NCBI GenBank assembly: GCA_963457665.1
Contig: OY735203.1
Span: 5,453,850-5,517,849, forward strand
Source: Thysanoteuthis rhombus
Lineage: Eukaryota; Mollusca; Cephalopoda; Oegopsida; Thysanoteuthidae
Reading direction: 5' to 3'
Length of the DNA stretch: 64,000 nucleotides
The translations under genes were made by a program, and so were the position numbers. Numbering within the stretch: position 1 is the stretch's first letter; every line of letters begins with the position of its first letter. Of the stretch, positions 11,151 to 22,454 are shown one piece after another. The notes beneath the pieces are model-generated. The model searched no databases and had not been told where the DNA came from. It saw nothing but the letters and a program-made list of their open reading frames with translations.

Positions 11151-11296
11151 TTTTTTTAAACATAAATGGGTGAAAGGTCCGTCTTTTAATAGACAATTCC
11201 AATCACTCTACATATTGGAGGGACTCCTCAAGGAGCCAAGCCTCTCAAGGGCCCCCGAATCTAGATTTATGCCCCTGATTCTTCTCTTCTGAAAGT

Positions 11297-11348
11297 CAAA
11301 TCACCTTAGCCCAACAATTGGGCTAAAATTTCTCTCTCTTTAATCAGA

Positions 11349-11380
<32 letters not shown>

Positions 11381-12225
11381 CCCTGGGTGCTCCTGGTCAC
11401 ATTTTTAGGGGCTACAACATTGGATATTTGCGAGAGTGCACCACAGGGCATAATATAAAAAAGTTTTTTTGTTTTTCAAAAAATTGCATTTTTTGGGTCC
11501 CTATGGTTTTTTTGGACCAATAGTGTCCAAATCTTGTACATTTCAGATAACAGATTTTTTCAAAGATGATTTCAGATAATAGATTTATTTTTTTTAGATG
11601 ATTTTAAGTGATAAATTTATTTTTTTAGATAAATTTTAGATACTTGATAAATTTTTCAATGTGAAGCTTAGATAAACAATTTTTTTTTAGATAATTTTAA
11701 ATATATTTATATTTCGGATAATTTTAGATAATCAATTATTTTTTTTGGTAGTTTCAGATGATAGATTTATCTTTTTAGATAATATTTGATAATCAAGGTA
11801 CTATTTTCGATGATATATGGTAGTTTTTATTTTTATCAGCTAATTTTTGATCATAGATCTATATTTATTTGGTCAATCTTAGATAATAGATTTACTTCTT
11901 TAGATGATTTTAGATAATCGTTATTATTCGATGATTTTAGATAATATTTTCTTTTTTTAGATAATTTTTGATAATCAATTTTTTTTTCAACTAGTTTTAG
12001 ATGATAGATTTATTTTTTGGATAATTTTAGAGGGAGGATTTTTTTTTATCTAGATGATAGATCGATATTTTCAGATAATAGATTTTTTTTTGTTGATTTT
12101 AGATAATTGATTAAGTTTTTATAGATAAGTCTGGATAATTTTCTTAAAGAATTAGTTCTGGTACATGTGTGGGCTATTGTGATTCATTTATGAACGGTAC
12201 AGATATTTTTCACTTTTTTTAAAGG
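11297..12225 (+). mobile_element. B-family MITE swollen by a minisatellite
   Basis: The left end ('tcaaatcaccttagccca'), a GT run at 11349-11380, 'ggggctacaacattggata' and 'caaatcttgtacatttcag' match other B copies. The right end 'gtgggctattgtgattcatt' is also present at about 12165. Between them, at 11540-12130, the normally short 'agataatagattt' motif is expanded to about 600 bases. The element is therefore nearly three times its usual length. Confidence 0.75.
11540..12130. repeat. AT-rich minisatellite inside the B element
   Basis: Degenerate tandem units of roughly 30-40 bases based on 'gataattttagataatag' followed by 'atttattttttt'. At least 14 units are readable, with variation in the T run and occasional small deletions. 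Single-unit versions in the other B copies show it arose by local expansion. Confidence 0.8.
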
Positions 12226-12229
12226 AATT

Positions 12230-14150
12230 TCTTCTCTCACCCACCCTTTTTCTCTCAGTACGTAAACAATGTCATATTGATTTGAAATTTTCATATACTT
12301 ATTTGATGGATCGTACTGAATGTCATAATGCCAACATTTGGCATCTAGAAAAGTTACAGCTTTCAAGAATTAATAACTTTCTTTGCAAACCCAGTCATTT
12401 ATTCAATTTGATCAGTGAGCTCTGAAGCCATTAACCTCTTAGATTCACCTTTCTCATTTCTCTTCCTTTCTTCACTCTTTCATCTCTTCCCCATTTTCTC
12501 TACCTTGAACTTCTCTCTCTATATATATATCCCTATCTTTTTTGACATCTCATTTTTTCTTCTCGTCTTTCTCTTGTAGTAAAGGCTTCCCTTTAACAAA
12601 CTGGCCCAATTTCTAATATTTGTTTTGCTTCATATACTGTCCCTGTCTTTTTCACTTCTTAGAAGATGTCACAGCTCTTTCTCTCTCTCTCTCTCTCTCT
12701 CTTGTCTTTAGCTCTTTTTCACTTCCTATTCATAACACTTAATTCTCTCCTCCCTCTACCTCTTTCTCACTTAAAGTGACTCAGTATTGCCCAGCCACAC
12801 CCACTTCCTGTGCCTACTATTCAGGTCTTGCACTGAGGCCAATCACTGGCATCAAGAGTGCAAACTTTGGCTTTAGTTCAATAATTTAATGTCTGGTTTA
12901 ATGTTCTTTGAATAAAGACGTTTCACACTTTCTTCTCTGGTCAAATGTTGGGTGAAATGGAAGCAACTACTGTTCTAAATATTCTACACTCCAAAAAACA
13001 ACAGAGTATCTGGTTTGAGGGTAGGTTTAAAAAGTTCCAGGTCTTCATCCCAATGCTGGCTCAGTTGCATTTGTCTCATATTTGAGATTCAAGATATCCT
13101 ACAATCAATCATGTGAGACCATTGTGGCCAACTCAAATTTGATTTTTTTTAGGACAATCTGCTTCAAAATATTGCTAAAACTGGCTAAATCTTTTCTACT
13201 TTCAACTAACTTTCTGGCTAAAAATATCAGTACACTCATTTAAAACCCATTTAAAAATAACTATGTCATAAGGACAAATTATCCATGAAAATTGGATATT
13301 CACTTCATTAAACTTATCGTTCTAGATGACTCCAAAAATATTCTCAAAAGAAACATTTCAGTAAGAATTCAGTTTATCGATCTTGAAAATTAAAAATCAT
13401 GAAAAGATGTTTTTCTTATGTAATTTGATTTGTTCTGATTGATCCTGACTTTCTTTTCTTCCTGAAGTTTTTTAGGGTTTTTCTTGAAAGAGTAAACTTT
13501 ATAGGGAAAGCAAGGGAATTGGATGACCAATGTAAAATGCAGGTATAATATAAACTAAACCCATGATTTATGTCTGTCCTGGCAATACAGATGCTTAATT
13601 TGCAATATAATGTCAACTAAACTTGAACCTTTTATTGTTATTTCAGCAATAGCTGTTTCCAAAAATAGCTAAAAAAACTGAAATTTTTCCACTTTCGGCT
13701 AATTTTATGATAATAGAATAAAATATATGTTTAAGTCAGTTTTAAACTGAAATTAAATTGACAAATTATTTTTTAAAGACAACCAGATTTGTTAATATCT
13801 GCTATTGAATAAGATCCACTGAATAAAATCCTCAAATAAGAGCCACTAAGCTTAAATTATAGACCTAACACAATAGTTTTTGAAGTTGGAGAGATTATAT
13901 CGAAAAGATCATGGAGAAAATAATGACAAAAATCTGTTAAGGAAGAACTCTCCAGGATTTACGTCCACTTAATCAGGGGATATTCAATGCTAGGGTTCTA
14001 GGGAAATACTAATAACCCCTACCCACAACAGAACGGTTTTATCACCTTTGCTTAGTTTAGGTTATTCATACATTCTGACATTTATATCTAGCTATCTACT
14101 TCACTGGAATTTGCCCAGTCTTTACTATTCATATTAAGAAATTGAAATTT
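12230..14150. other. No gene recognised; pyrimidine-rich tract
   Basis: 12430-12780 is strongly pyrimidine-rich on the + strand with a (CT)n run at 12676-12703. The rest is plain AT-rich sequence. Phrases such as 'aaaaatagctaaaaaaactg' near 13660 recur loosely near 13200, 21905 and 36110, hinting at a very old repeat that I could not delimit. Confidence 0.4.
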
Positions 14151-14154
14151 TGCA

Positions 14155-14355
14155 CACGTACTCCTCTCAATGAGTAGGGAAATTTTTTTAAAAATCCCCC
14201 TCCAAAATAGGTTTTTATTTAGGGGATTCAATATGCAATGTTAGTTTATGGTAAATTGATCCCTAGATTGTGCCAGCTTGCTTTTCAAAAATGCAGACCT
14301 TTTTTCATTGATCACCCTTTTTTCTGACATTTTGATTGATCACCCCCAGCACAGC
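14155..14355 (-). mobile_element. A-family fragment
   Basis: Reverse copy of the central and 5' blocks ('aaatccccctccaaaatagg', 'tggtaaattgatccctag', 'ttgattgatcacccccagc'). Both ends are missing. Confidence 0.75.
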
Positions 14356-14564
14356 ATATAAGGATATAGCGATTCATGATTTCCCTTGGAATTCGAATCA
14401 AAATTTGCGTGAATGGTTGACTTGCAATAAAACAACATTGTATTTTTTGACAGAGACACACAAATTGTTATATTGTAAATATCACTAAATCTTTAGAATT
14501 CATAGTTAATCTTTGCATTAATTCTGATTTGACAAATGTTGTCTGAAGTTCTGATATAGATTAC

Positions 14565-14800
14565 AGAACTTGGTTCCAAACCATGATTAATGACATTTTA
14601 ATGTGTTCAATTAAAGATCAAATTCTGGATTTAAAATTTTTCATTTCATTACAATATTTTTATACATATGCAGTCTATAATTTACAAATGAAATGAAAAA
14701 TTCAAATCCAGAATTTGATTTTTAATTTAATTAATCAATTTTTTTTTGTAAATGGTGCTTATCGCATTTTGGAACCAAACACTTCAAGTATAATGACAAT
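14565..14800. repeat. Foldback (palindromic) element
   Basis: Two inverted arms of roughly 100 bases around a loop of about 25. The left arm contains 'cttggttccaaacca' and 'caaattctggatttaaaatt'. The right arm contains the inverse, 'aattcaaatccagaatttga' and 'ttttggaaccaaacactt'. The inner 35 bases are almost perfect. There is no coding capacity and no second copy. Confidence 0.75.
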
Positions 14801-15334
14801 TCTTTGAATTGTTCAGACTAATCTTCTCCTGTTTGTTCTTCTCATAATATATTGGCGTGACCATTTTTTGGCTTGTGGCAATACGGTAAAATATTCTGAA
14901 ATGTTATATTGTTATCAAAGCATTAATTATTTGAACAAGTATTCTTATCATTGTTATTTTTAATACTATATTTTGACCAATCTGTTTTATGGTCTCTCTC
15001 AAGCATTGTTTTCATTGACTTGAACAAATTTAACTGATAGATCCCTCTAGATATGAATTCGACAAAACTATTTTGGTAGAATTTTTAATGTCTGAATTTG
15101 AAATACCTCTAAGTATTTTTTACTGTCATTGAATGGCATCATAATTGATTTCTTGCTGAATATGGGAAACATTAATTGAATTTATAACAGTCAAAATTTC
15201 CCTTGTAATTGATAAAAATATGTTTTTTCAATTTAGACATAGATTCGGGCTAGTTTACTTTGAAAAAAAAACATTAAAAAAAATCAAGAACGGATTTTGA
15301 AAATTTAGTATGTTTTTAAAAAGGTATTTTTTAA

Positions 15335-15680
15335 AAGGTATTTTCTGAATCTGTCTTGTTCATCTCTCCATTTAATACTCTGCTGACCTTGGTTATGCAT
15401 GTGATCACTGGGGATTCATGTTGTGAGTCGTGATGTCTATTGGCTGTCTGCCATTCTTGCGACATGGCTTGCCCATTGCCATTTGAGTTTTTCAATGGAT
15501 TATATGATGTTTTGGACTCGTGCCTTCTCCCGGATATATTTAGCTGTTTTGGGATCTCTCCATGTGATGAGAGCATAATTCTTTCATGAGCTCGTTGCAT
15601 GCTTCTCAATTTGTAGGTCTGCCTCTTGGTTAGGTTCCATGTTTCAGCGCCATAAGTGGCTATTGGGAGGATGACAAAGC
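15335..15680 (-). mobile_element. RTE-like LINE 3' fragment (copy C2)
   Basis: Minus-strand remnant with 'MQRAHERIML' (frame 15331-15609) and, after a frameshift, the block corresponding to WAGHVARM. The 3' tail is missing. Its 5' edge, just past 'gactattgggaggatg' in the consensus, coincides with the left end of the 2.15-kb transposon at 15688. Confidence 0.8.
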
Positions 15681-15687
15681 CACAAAC

Positions 15688-17835
15688 ATAATGGCCATAT
15701 CTGGCTCCATAGGCTCAAATTTTGATTGCTCAGGTATGGATTTGTTATATATCATTAGAAAGCTCTTATAATGTCGATCAATATTTACATAAGAACTATC
15801 ATCATGAAATCCACAGAAATTGTCTTATCCATGATCGAAGGTTAATCATAATGGCTTCATGAAATAAGCTGTGATTTTGAATATCTGACTGAAAGTAAAG
15901 AAAAATCCTCACATGATGTTTCAGCAACAGGTGAATAAGGTATTTCAAGACATTCATATGCTCTTGGTAGGCTGGAATAAAAGATTGCTTCCTAGTTAAT
16001 GAATATTTCCGAAATCAATTTTTTTAAATGCTTTTCTTCATTTATAAACAAAGATTATTCTGCAAAACAGAATCTCATTTTGAACAGACAATTCACTGCT
16101 CCAAAAGTCAATGAATCAGTTTCTTTCAAGGAGGATTGTTACAATTGTATATTTGAGTATTGCACGGCTCTTGTTCATTATCTTGATTATATAAGAGCCT
16201 ATCTTGATGACTATCAGAACATTATCCACGTTAAAGAATTTTCGTATAGAAGTCCTTAAACCATTACTCTGTGTGATATCACTATTGGGTGTTCATATAA
16301 CAGGACCATTAATGTCAATACTTGTAGGTAAAGAAACTATATGCAGTAAGTTGATTAGTATTTTTAGAAACTTATATCATTACTTGATAAATATACCCGC
16401 TTCAGAATTTGTACAAATACAGCAATGCGTACAATAATTTTTGGCGACTGATACATTTATTTCTTGTTTGCTCAAAGCAGGCATTAAAGCTTCCATTGAA
16501 TCAAAAGATTACAAAGAAAGTTTGATCAAACTGTTTGTAAAAAAAATGGTAGAAGGATTTGCATTACAAAAAGATGCTCTTTTTGGTTTGGGGTCCTATA
16601 CTGATCAAGACACTAATTCCCTTCAGAAAATATCAACAGTTCACAATAATGATATGCAAAACCTTGACAAAGTATTGATCAACAAACTGAGTAAAGGGAG
16701 AAATGTAGATTCTATAAATTATGAATCGCAAATAAGGGGTCAAAGGAATCTTGAAACCTTGTAAAAATAGACAATATCTAATAAAAGCATTGACTTGCTG
16801 CAGATCAATCATAGAGACTTGGAAAAATATTGAAAACCTGTCATGGAAATGAGAGAATTATGTCTAGAGTAGAATCTTAACACATCATCAAGAACAGGAC
16901 CACTCTGAGAAGGAAGCTCTGAACATCAGAAAGGAAGCAAGGCATACTTGCTGATTTAGAGTTTCTGCAGAACTACCAAACAACATGACCTTTAACTACA
17001 TCATCTGAAGTTTTTTTTTCTTTTTCTCTGAAAAGTGAAGCTGACAATAATGTGAAAGACAAGCAATTTTATAAGTTAGGTACGTTTTTGAAGCCTGTTT
17101 ATCGCTGAAATCTACAGACTCTATATTCATATCAAGGAGAGATCATGAGAAACTGTCAAATGAAGAATAAGCAGACTTTTGATTGTTTAAGATAAATTAT
17201 AACATTATTAATGAGAGATTTGCATAATGTACTTGATGTTTTAATATCAGAGAGAAGGAAAGATAATAACGCAACTCTAAAACCTTCTGCCAACCCTTTA
17301 TTTAGTGTAGGTAAATGTGTTGCAGCATTTTCGATAATTGTGTTTGGAAAGTATGAATGGTATATGACCATCAGCAAGGAAATTGTATCAACGAATACAT
17401 TGATGCCATCATATTTTTAAAAAGCCAGGGATTGGGTGTTTCTGTCGGAAGCTGAATTGTACGACATAGTTGCTGACTAAATATTGGAAACCAGAATTAA
17501 TGTTACATATTTTTCTTCTTGAATCAGATGTTTTTCCGTACCAAACATTGTTGAGTTGGTAATACATGCATTGCAGGAGAAACAACGTGGATATCTTATT
17601 TTTGATGCATGATAAACTATATTATTGTTTCAATGATTTTATTTACTTATTTTTTGTATATTTCATTTTATTTGGTTGATCTTGGACATCAAGTAACTCA
17701 AATTTTGTTGATTCTTTGATTATGGTTCTTGTGTGAATATTGATCAGTGTTAAAACAGCTTTCTAATAACACGTCCATACTCTGAGATATCTAAATTTTG
17801 GTCTACGGAACTGGATCTTAAAATCCTCCATTTTG
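15688..17835 (+). mobile_element. DNA transposon with long terminal inverted repeats, family unknown
   Basis: The outer about 150 bases are inverted repeats of one another. Left: 'tcattagaaagctcttataa', 'gatcaatatttacataagaa', 'tggctccataggctcaaatt'. Right, inverted: 'ttattagaaagctgttttaa', 'gatcaatattcacacaagaa', 'agttccgtagaccaaaattt'. The interior holds a decayed + strand ORF. Arms plus a central ORF indicate a cut-and-paste DNA element of about 2.15 kb. I could not identify a transposase family or a confident target-site duplication. Confidence 0.7.
15999..17612 (+). pseudogene. Decayed ORF of the long-TIR transposon
   Basis: Open pieces follow one another with frameshifts and stops: 15999-16259; 16204-16437 with 'LLGVHITGPLMSILV' and 'NIPASEFVQIQQCVQ'; 16441-16764 with 'FVKKMVEGFALQKDALFGL' and 'INYESQIRGQRNLETL'; then a weak middle; then 17211-17420 with 'MRDLHNVLDVLISERRKDN'. 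The last piece, 'DWVFLSEAELYDIVAD' to 'HALQEKQRGYLIFDA', ends at a stop near 17612. Amino-acid composition is protein-like throughout, so it was once a protein of roughly 500 residues. I do not recognise it. Position between inverted repeats suggests a transposase or accessory protein, which is inference. Confidence 0.55.
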
Positions 17836-18059
17836 AATTCGGCCCAGTCAGGGAAGTATAGGGCCTCTGCAACCAACTTTTTCCATTGTTATTATGATCT
17901 CACTATCAAGTGGCAATTTTTGGGGGGATTGGATTTTTTCTCAGATAAAATTTCCATTTCAACATCCCCTCTTATGTAGTATAGGCCAACTGAAATGTTA
18001 TTCAGCTGACTTATAATTTCACCTATGATATTAACTGCTTATAAAACTCAACAATATAA

Positions 18060-18215
18060 GGTCTAATTAGTTACTGAATAGAAACTGTCATGTGACCAAT
18101 GTATTTGGGCTGAATGCCATGTTAGAGGTGATCAGTAAAAAAAAAAATTAGAAAAAGGGGTGATTCTCTCTCCTTAAAAAAATTTGAATTTTCTAAGCAA
18201 AGCCCTGAATTTTCA
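18060..18215 (+). mobile_element. A-family 5' fragment
   Basis: 'ctgaatagaaactgtcatg', 'gccatgttagaggtgatcag' and 'gaaaaaggggtgat' match the first third of A. Confidence 0.75.
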
Positions 18216-18447
18216 AATGTATTTAGATAATATTGTTGATTACTTATAATTTGCATTGTTGAATGTTATATTATCAGTATATCTAGTTTTCCAAGTTTTT
18301 TTGGTTATTCCCATACACACTTTATCGTTATTTTTATCATCTTTGTTAGTTACAAACGCTTTATTACGTTGTCTGTAAGGCATTTTTCTGGAGTGGACAT
18401 ATATTTTCGTACCTACAATTACATAGTATGTCTTTGTTATTTTGTAT

Positions 18448-19395
18448 CATGATCATCATAATCATGATTATCAGTCTTCTAATGTCAGTCGTTGGACATA
18501 AACCTTCCCCAGGATTTGCCACAATTCTCTGTCATGGGCGTCACAGAGTCAGTATTTCCTGAATTTGTCTACTTCATCTCTCCATCTTGTGTTCTGTCGG
18601 CCTCGGTTTCTCATGTGATCACTGGGGATCCATATAGCAAGTCATGATGTCCATTGGTTGTCTTTCATTCTTGCAGCATGGCCTACCCATTACCATTTGA
18701 GTTTTCTAATAGTTTCAATGATGTATTGGACTCCCGTTTTCTTCCTGATGTACTGTGCTGTCTTGTGATCTCTCCATGTAAGGTTGAGCATAATTCTCTC
18801 ATGTGCATGTTGCACACTTCTCAGATTCCATGTTTCAGCTCCATAAGTGACTATCAGGAGAATGCATTAGTTGTGTACTCTTCTTTTTAGGATTAATGGG
18901 ATCGTCTGGTTTTTGAAAGTTGAGCTTGCTCTGCCGAAGGCTAGCCATCCTAGAGTGATTCTTTACTTGATTTCCTCCTCTTTTGAGGATTTCATGGAGA
19001 TTTGTTGTCCTAGGTAAATTTAGTGGTCTATCTTGCCGAGTTTTGCATCTTCTATTTTGACAGTTATGTTCTAATTCTCAATATGATTGTTCCCGGAAGA
19101 CTGGAACACTGTTATCATAATGCTTCTACACAAAAAAAGGAAACCCCAGAGACCTCAACAACTACAGACCTATACGCCAATTCAACTGCATATACAAACT
19201 TTTCACAAAAATCATCACCAACCAGATTACTAAAACACTTGATGAAAACCAACCACGAGAACAGGCTGGATTTAGAAGAAGTTACTTGACCATGGACCAT
19301 CTTCATTCAATAAATCAGCTGAAAGAAAAGGCAGCAGAATACAAAATGCCACTCACTGTAGTATTTATAGATTTTGTATGCTATTCATTATTTCA
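18448..19395 (-). mobile_element. RTE-like LINE with inverted 5' part (copy C3)
   Basis: 18448-19084 reads on the minus strand from 'VKIEDAKLGKIDH' through the 'ITLGW' and GHVARM regions to an ATC-rich (TGAT-type) tail at 18448. It is joined directly to 19088-19395, which reads on the + strand and encodes an upstream part of the same protein. That part runs 'EDWNTVIIMLLHKK', a one-base frameshift, 'NNYRPI', 'EQAGFR' and 'MPLTVVFIDF': reverse-transcriptase motifs up to the first catalytic Asp. The geometry is that of a twin-primed 5' inversion with the palm C-terminal half deleted at the joint. Stops and frameshifts make it inactive. Confidence 0.75.
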
Positions 19396-19534
19396 TAGAT
19401 TTTTCTATATTTTTTTCTGTTCATGAATAGCTAATTTTTACGGTGTTTATGTTTAATATGGTGTGTAGTTTATTATATTTTGGGAAATGTTTATCTATGA
19501 GTCATAAGTATATATATGATCATAAATTTGAAAT

Positions 19535-19800
19535 GAACACAATTCATAATCATTCTGTCGGATCACATATATCCATTTCTTAATCCATAACTATTGTGCT
19601 GAAAGAAGCAAATAGACTGAAAATAAACAAGATGAGAATTTGGGGTGAAAACAGGTATTTCAGCCTTTGCATTATTGGTTTTCACAAAATTTTTATCTTG
19701 TTTATTCTCGGTCTACTCGCTTCTTTCAACACAATAGTTATGCATTAAGAAATGTATAAATGTGATCCGACAGAATGATTATAAATTGCGTTATATCATA
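19535..19800. repeat. SINE-derived palindrome
   Basis: Left arm about 19535-19652 and right arm about 19674-19794 are inverted copies of the same SINE tail. Examples are 'cattctgtcggatcacat' against 'atgtgatccgacagaatg', and 'gaaagaagcaaatagactg' against 'ggtctactcgcttctttc'. The spacer is short. Such a structure would form a hairpin of roughly 120 bp if transcribed. Confidence 0.8.
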
Positions 19801-19925
19801 TAGAAACTTATTCAAGATCTCCCATTATTACATGGTTAATGTATCACTCAATCTAGACAATGTAAATAGAATAAACATTTAAAGAAAATGGAGCTGCAGC
19901 AGGAATCAAACTGCCATTAAAAAAT
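19795..19925 (-). mobile_element. tRNA-derived SINE body with partial head
   Basis: Minus-strand SINE: body 'acattgtctagattgagtga' and a B-box-like 'gtttgattcctgctgc' at the head end, where the 5' half of the tRNA-like part is lost. It continues into the right arm of the palindrome before it, so the two belong to one insertion. Confidence 0.65.
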
Positions 19926-19974
19926 GGATATATGTGATCCAATTGGATGATTGTAAGTTGCATTCATTTCAAAT

Positions 19975-20240
19975 AAGTCTTTACATTATATAACTCAATT
20001 CATTATCATTCAGTTGGATCATATATATCCATTTCTTCATACATAACTGTCACGTTAAAAGAAGCAAAAAGACCGAGAATAAACATGATGAGATTTGGGG
20101 GTGAAAAGAGGTATTTCAGCCTTCGCATTACTGGCGGCTTTTTAGCTCAATAGTAAGAGCAGCCCCATTTTCATAATTGTTTATTCTATTTACTTTGTCT
20201 AGGGTGAATGATACTTTAACCGTGTGGTGACAGGAGATCT
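19975..20240 (+). mobile_element. tRNA-derived SINE, head-to-tail pieces
   Basis: A SINE tail ('cattcagttggatcatat' to 'gtatttcagccttcgcatt') runs straight into a tRNA-like head 'ggcggctttttagctcaata' with A-box 'tagctcaatagtaagagc'. Then comes the body 'gtttattctatttactttg' to 'gacaggagatctt'. The B box is deleted. Tail followed by head suggests a tandem dimer. Confidence 0.65.
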
Positions 20241-20244
20241 TAAT

Positions 20245-21425
20245 CCAGCTCTTTCAAGATGCTTCCAGTTTCGATCAATGGTGTGGGATTTTATTTGATA
20301 ACTCCAATGCAAGTTGATAAGTCCTTATCTTTACTGGTTAGCCAAGTACTCACAAATTGTATGAAATCAATTTTACCATCTATTCTGGCAATAGATTTCA
20401 TAACAGATATGCAGACAGGCACAGCAAAATGATTAGATCATGAGACTTGTAACTGGAGGTCTTTTTCTCTTAAATTCAGTCTGTTTGTTGTCTTTGACGA
20501 ATTTTTGTTGGAGAAAGCAAGAGAAAAATTGTTGTTTTGCAGTGAAGCGAGGTGAAAATTTCTTGAGAATCATAGCTCTCATTCTGAGACCCTTCACTTC
20601 TACCAGATGATTTTTTAAACACACTATAATGAACAACTACTGTGGCTTCAAGGACAAATGTTCCCTTTCATCATAAATTTAACCTACTAATGAAAACTTT
20701 TTTAGCAGGCAAATTTCAAAAAACTGAAAATACATTTTCCAAATTCATTGAGGGATGACTGTGTCCAAAACAAAAGTTTTACTATCGAACAGTCAGGGCT
20801 GAACGAAGTCTAGAACGAATGCCAAAACTCATAAAAAACCTAAACAAACTAATGGTGATTAAGCCTGTCTGTTATGAGTAGTGGTGATTAAAAAAAAAAT
20901 CATCTACCAAGGGCTTTGAACTTAGTCAACTTTGGTAAAATGCACTTATCAGCAAATTAGCAGGGCTGAGAGGGACCTTAGTACTTGCACCAACTACTAT
21001 TGATAAATCTATGCAAAGATATATTCACAATGGAATTTTAAAATTTATTTCACTGGAAGTAATTAACTCAGAATCTATTGACTGATGAATGCAAACAAAT
21101 ATGTTGGATGATCTAACAGTTCTTTCAATGACAAACAAAGTGAGCTATTCTATCTCATTCTGCAGACCTATTCACTTGAAAATTCAACTTCGTTACTTGA
21201 ACAGTGAATTAATTATTGGAAGTTCTCCTTCTAACTATTAGCTAAACAATTGACAAAAGAAAATCAGGGAAAATTTTATAATTTCAATAAAATAGGAAAA
21301 AGTCATTCTCCAATTCAACAATATCTTAATTATGTGATTTTGATTTTGTGATCTATAGAAAAAATCGTCAATTTTTTTTTCAAAATGTTTAAAGATTAAT
21401 TAAAAATTGCAGAAATAAATCTATA
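20245..21425. other. No feature recognised
   Basis: AT-rich, no supported frame. Around 20795-20890 'gaatgccaaaactcataaaa' and 'gtctgttatgagtagtggtg' resemble the 3' flank of the A copy at 23193 ('gtctgttgtggatagtggtg'), so another repeat family touches both sites. Confidence 0.35.
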
Positions 21426-21430
21426 TCATA

Positions 21431-21722
21431 TCATCATCATCATCATCATTATCCTTTCAGTGTCCATCGTTGGACATAGACTTTCCTCCAGAATCTCCGG
21501 ACCTCTCTATCATGGGTGTCGTGGAGCCAATATTTACTGAATTTGTCCAGTTTGTCACGTTAGCTTATATTTTGCTGGCCACATGACCAGCCCGTTGCCA
21601 TTCAAGTTTTCTGATGGATTCTATGATATCTTAGAACCCTATTTTTTCTTTAATATACTGTGCTGTGTTGTGAGATCTTCATCTGATGTTCTCTTCTTCT
21701 ATGCATATTGCATACTATTCAT
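21431..21722 (-). mobile_element. RTE-like LINE 3' fragment (copy C4)
   Basis: (ATC)n tail at 21431, then the reverse of the terminal ORF ('gtccatcgttggacatag', 'catgggtgtcgtggagcca') with a small internal deletion. 5'-truncated. Confidence 0.85.
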
Positions 21723-22454
21723 CAAATATCAAGATTGTTTTTTCTAAACTATAAATATCTTGTTTGCAGGTGTATAATACAATATTTTTATATAACCTAA
21801 TACAAACCTCCCCTGTTTTAATGCAGTTCATGAGAGAGCAGTTTGTAGTATAACATGGGTGATTGATGGATCCCAAAATATGATTGTAGTACCAAAGTAG
21901 TTAGAATTAGCTACAAAATAGCTAAATTGGCAACCCTATTTATTACAGCTCATTTATAGTGCAGCTGGCTTTCTTGGACCTCACAACTTACATTATAACA
22001 GGTGACACCTTTATTACATTGGGTTCACTGCAATGGTATTATGGAGAGAGCATTGATCCCCTCAGATTTAAACTGTACACATGAGCAAATGGGAACTCTT
22101 TGGTTAAGATGGGGAGCAAAGGGCTTGATTTTCCCAGTTTTGCCCAAATTACACTGGGGGAGGGGTATTTACCCTTTCTGATGCCTCTGGCTTGTACACC
22201 TACAGTTGTACAGGTAGGAAGTCAAAAAATGTTTTGGTAAGCAGTAGCAAAAATCATCCACTTGTATTATTGGCATCTTATACAATGGCACACATGGTAG
22301 TTTTGAACATCATATTTTTTATTTTGTATCTGGAGAATTGATTGGAAAAAAAGGATAAATGATTGTTCTCTGATGACAAAAAAGGAGGTTGTACCACTGA
22401 AAGGGAAACTGCAGATATTTTTTTTTAATACCCAGAATTGATTGAAAAAACAAT

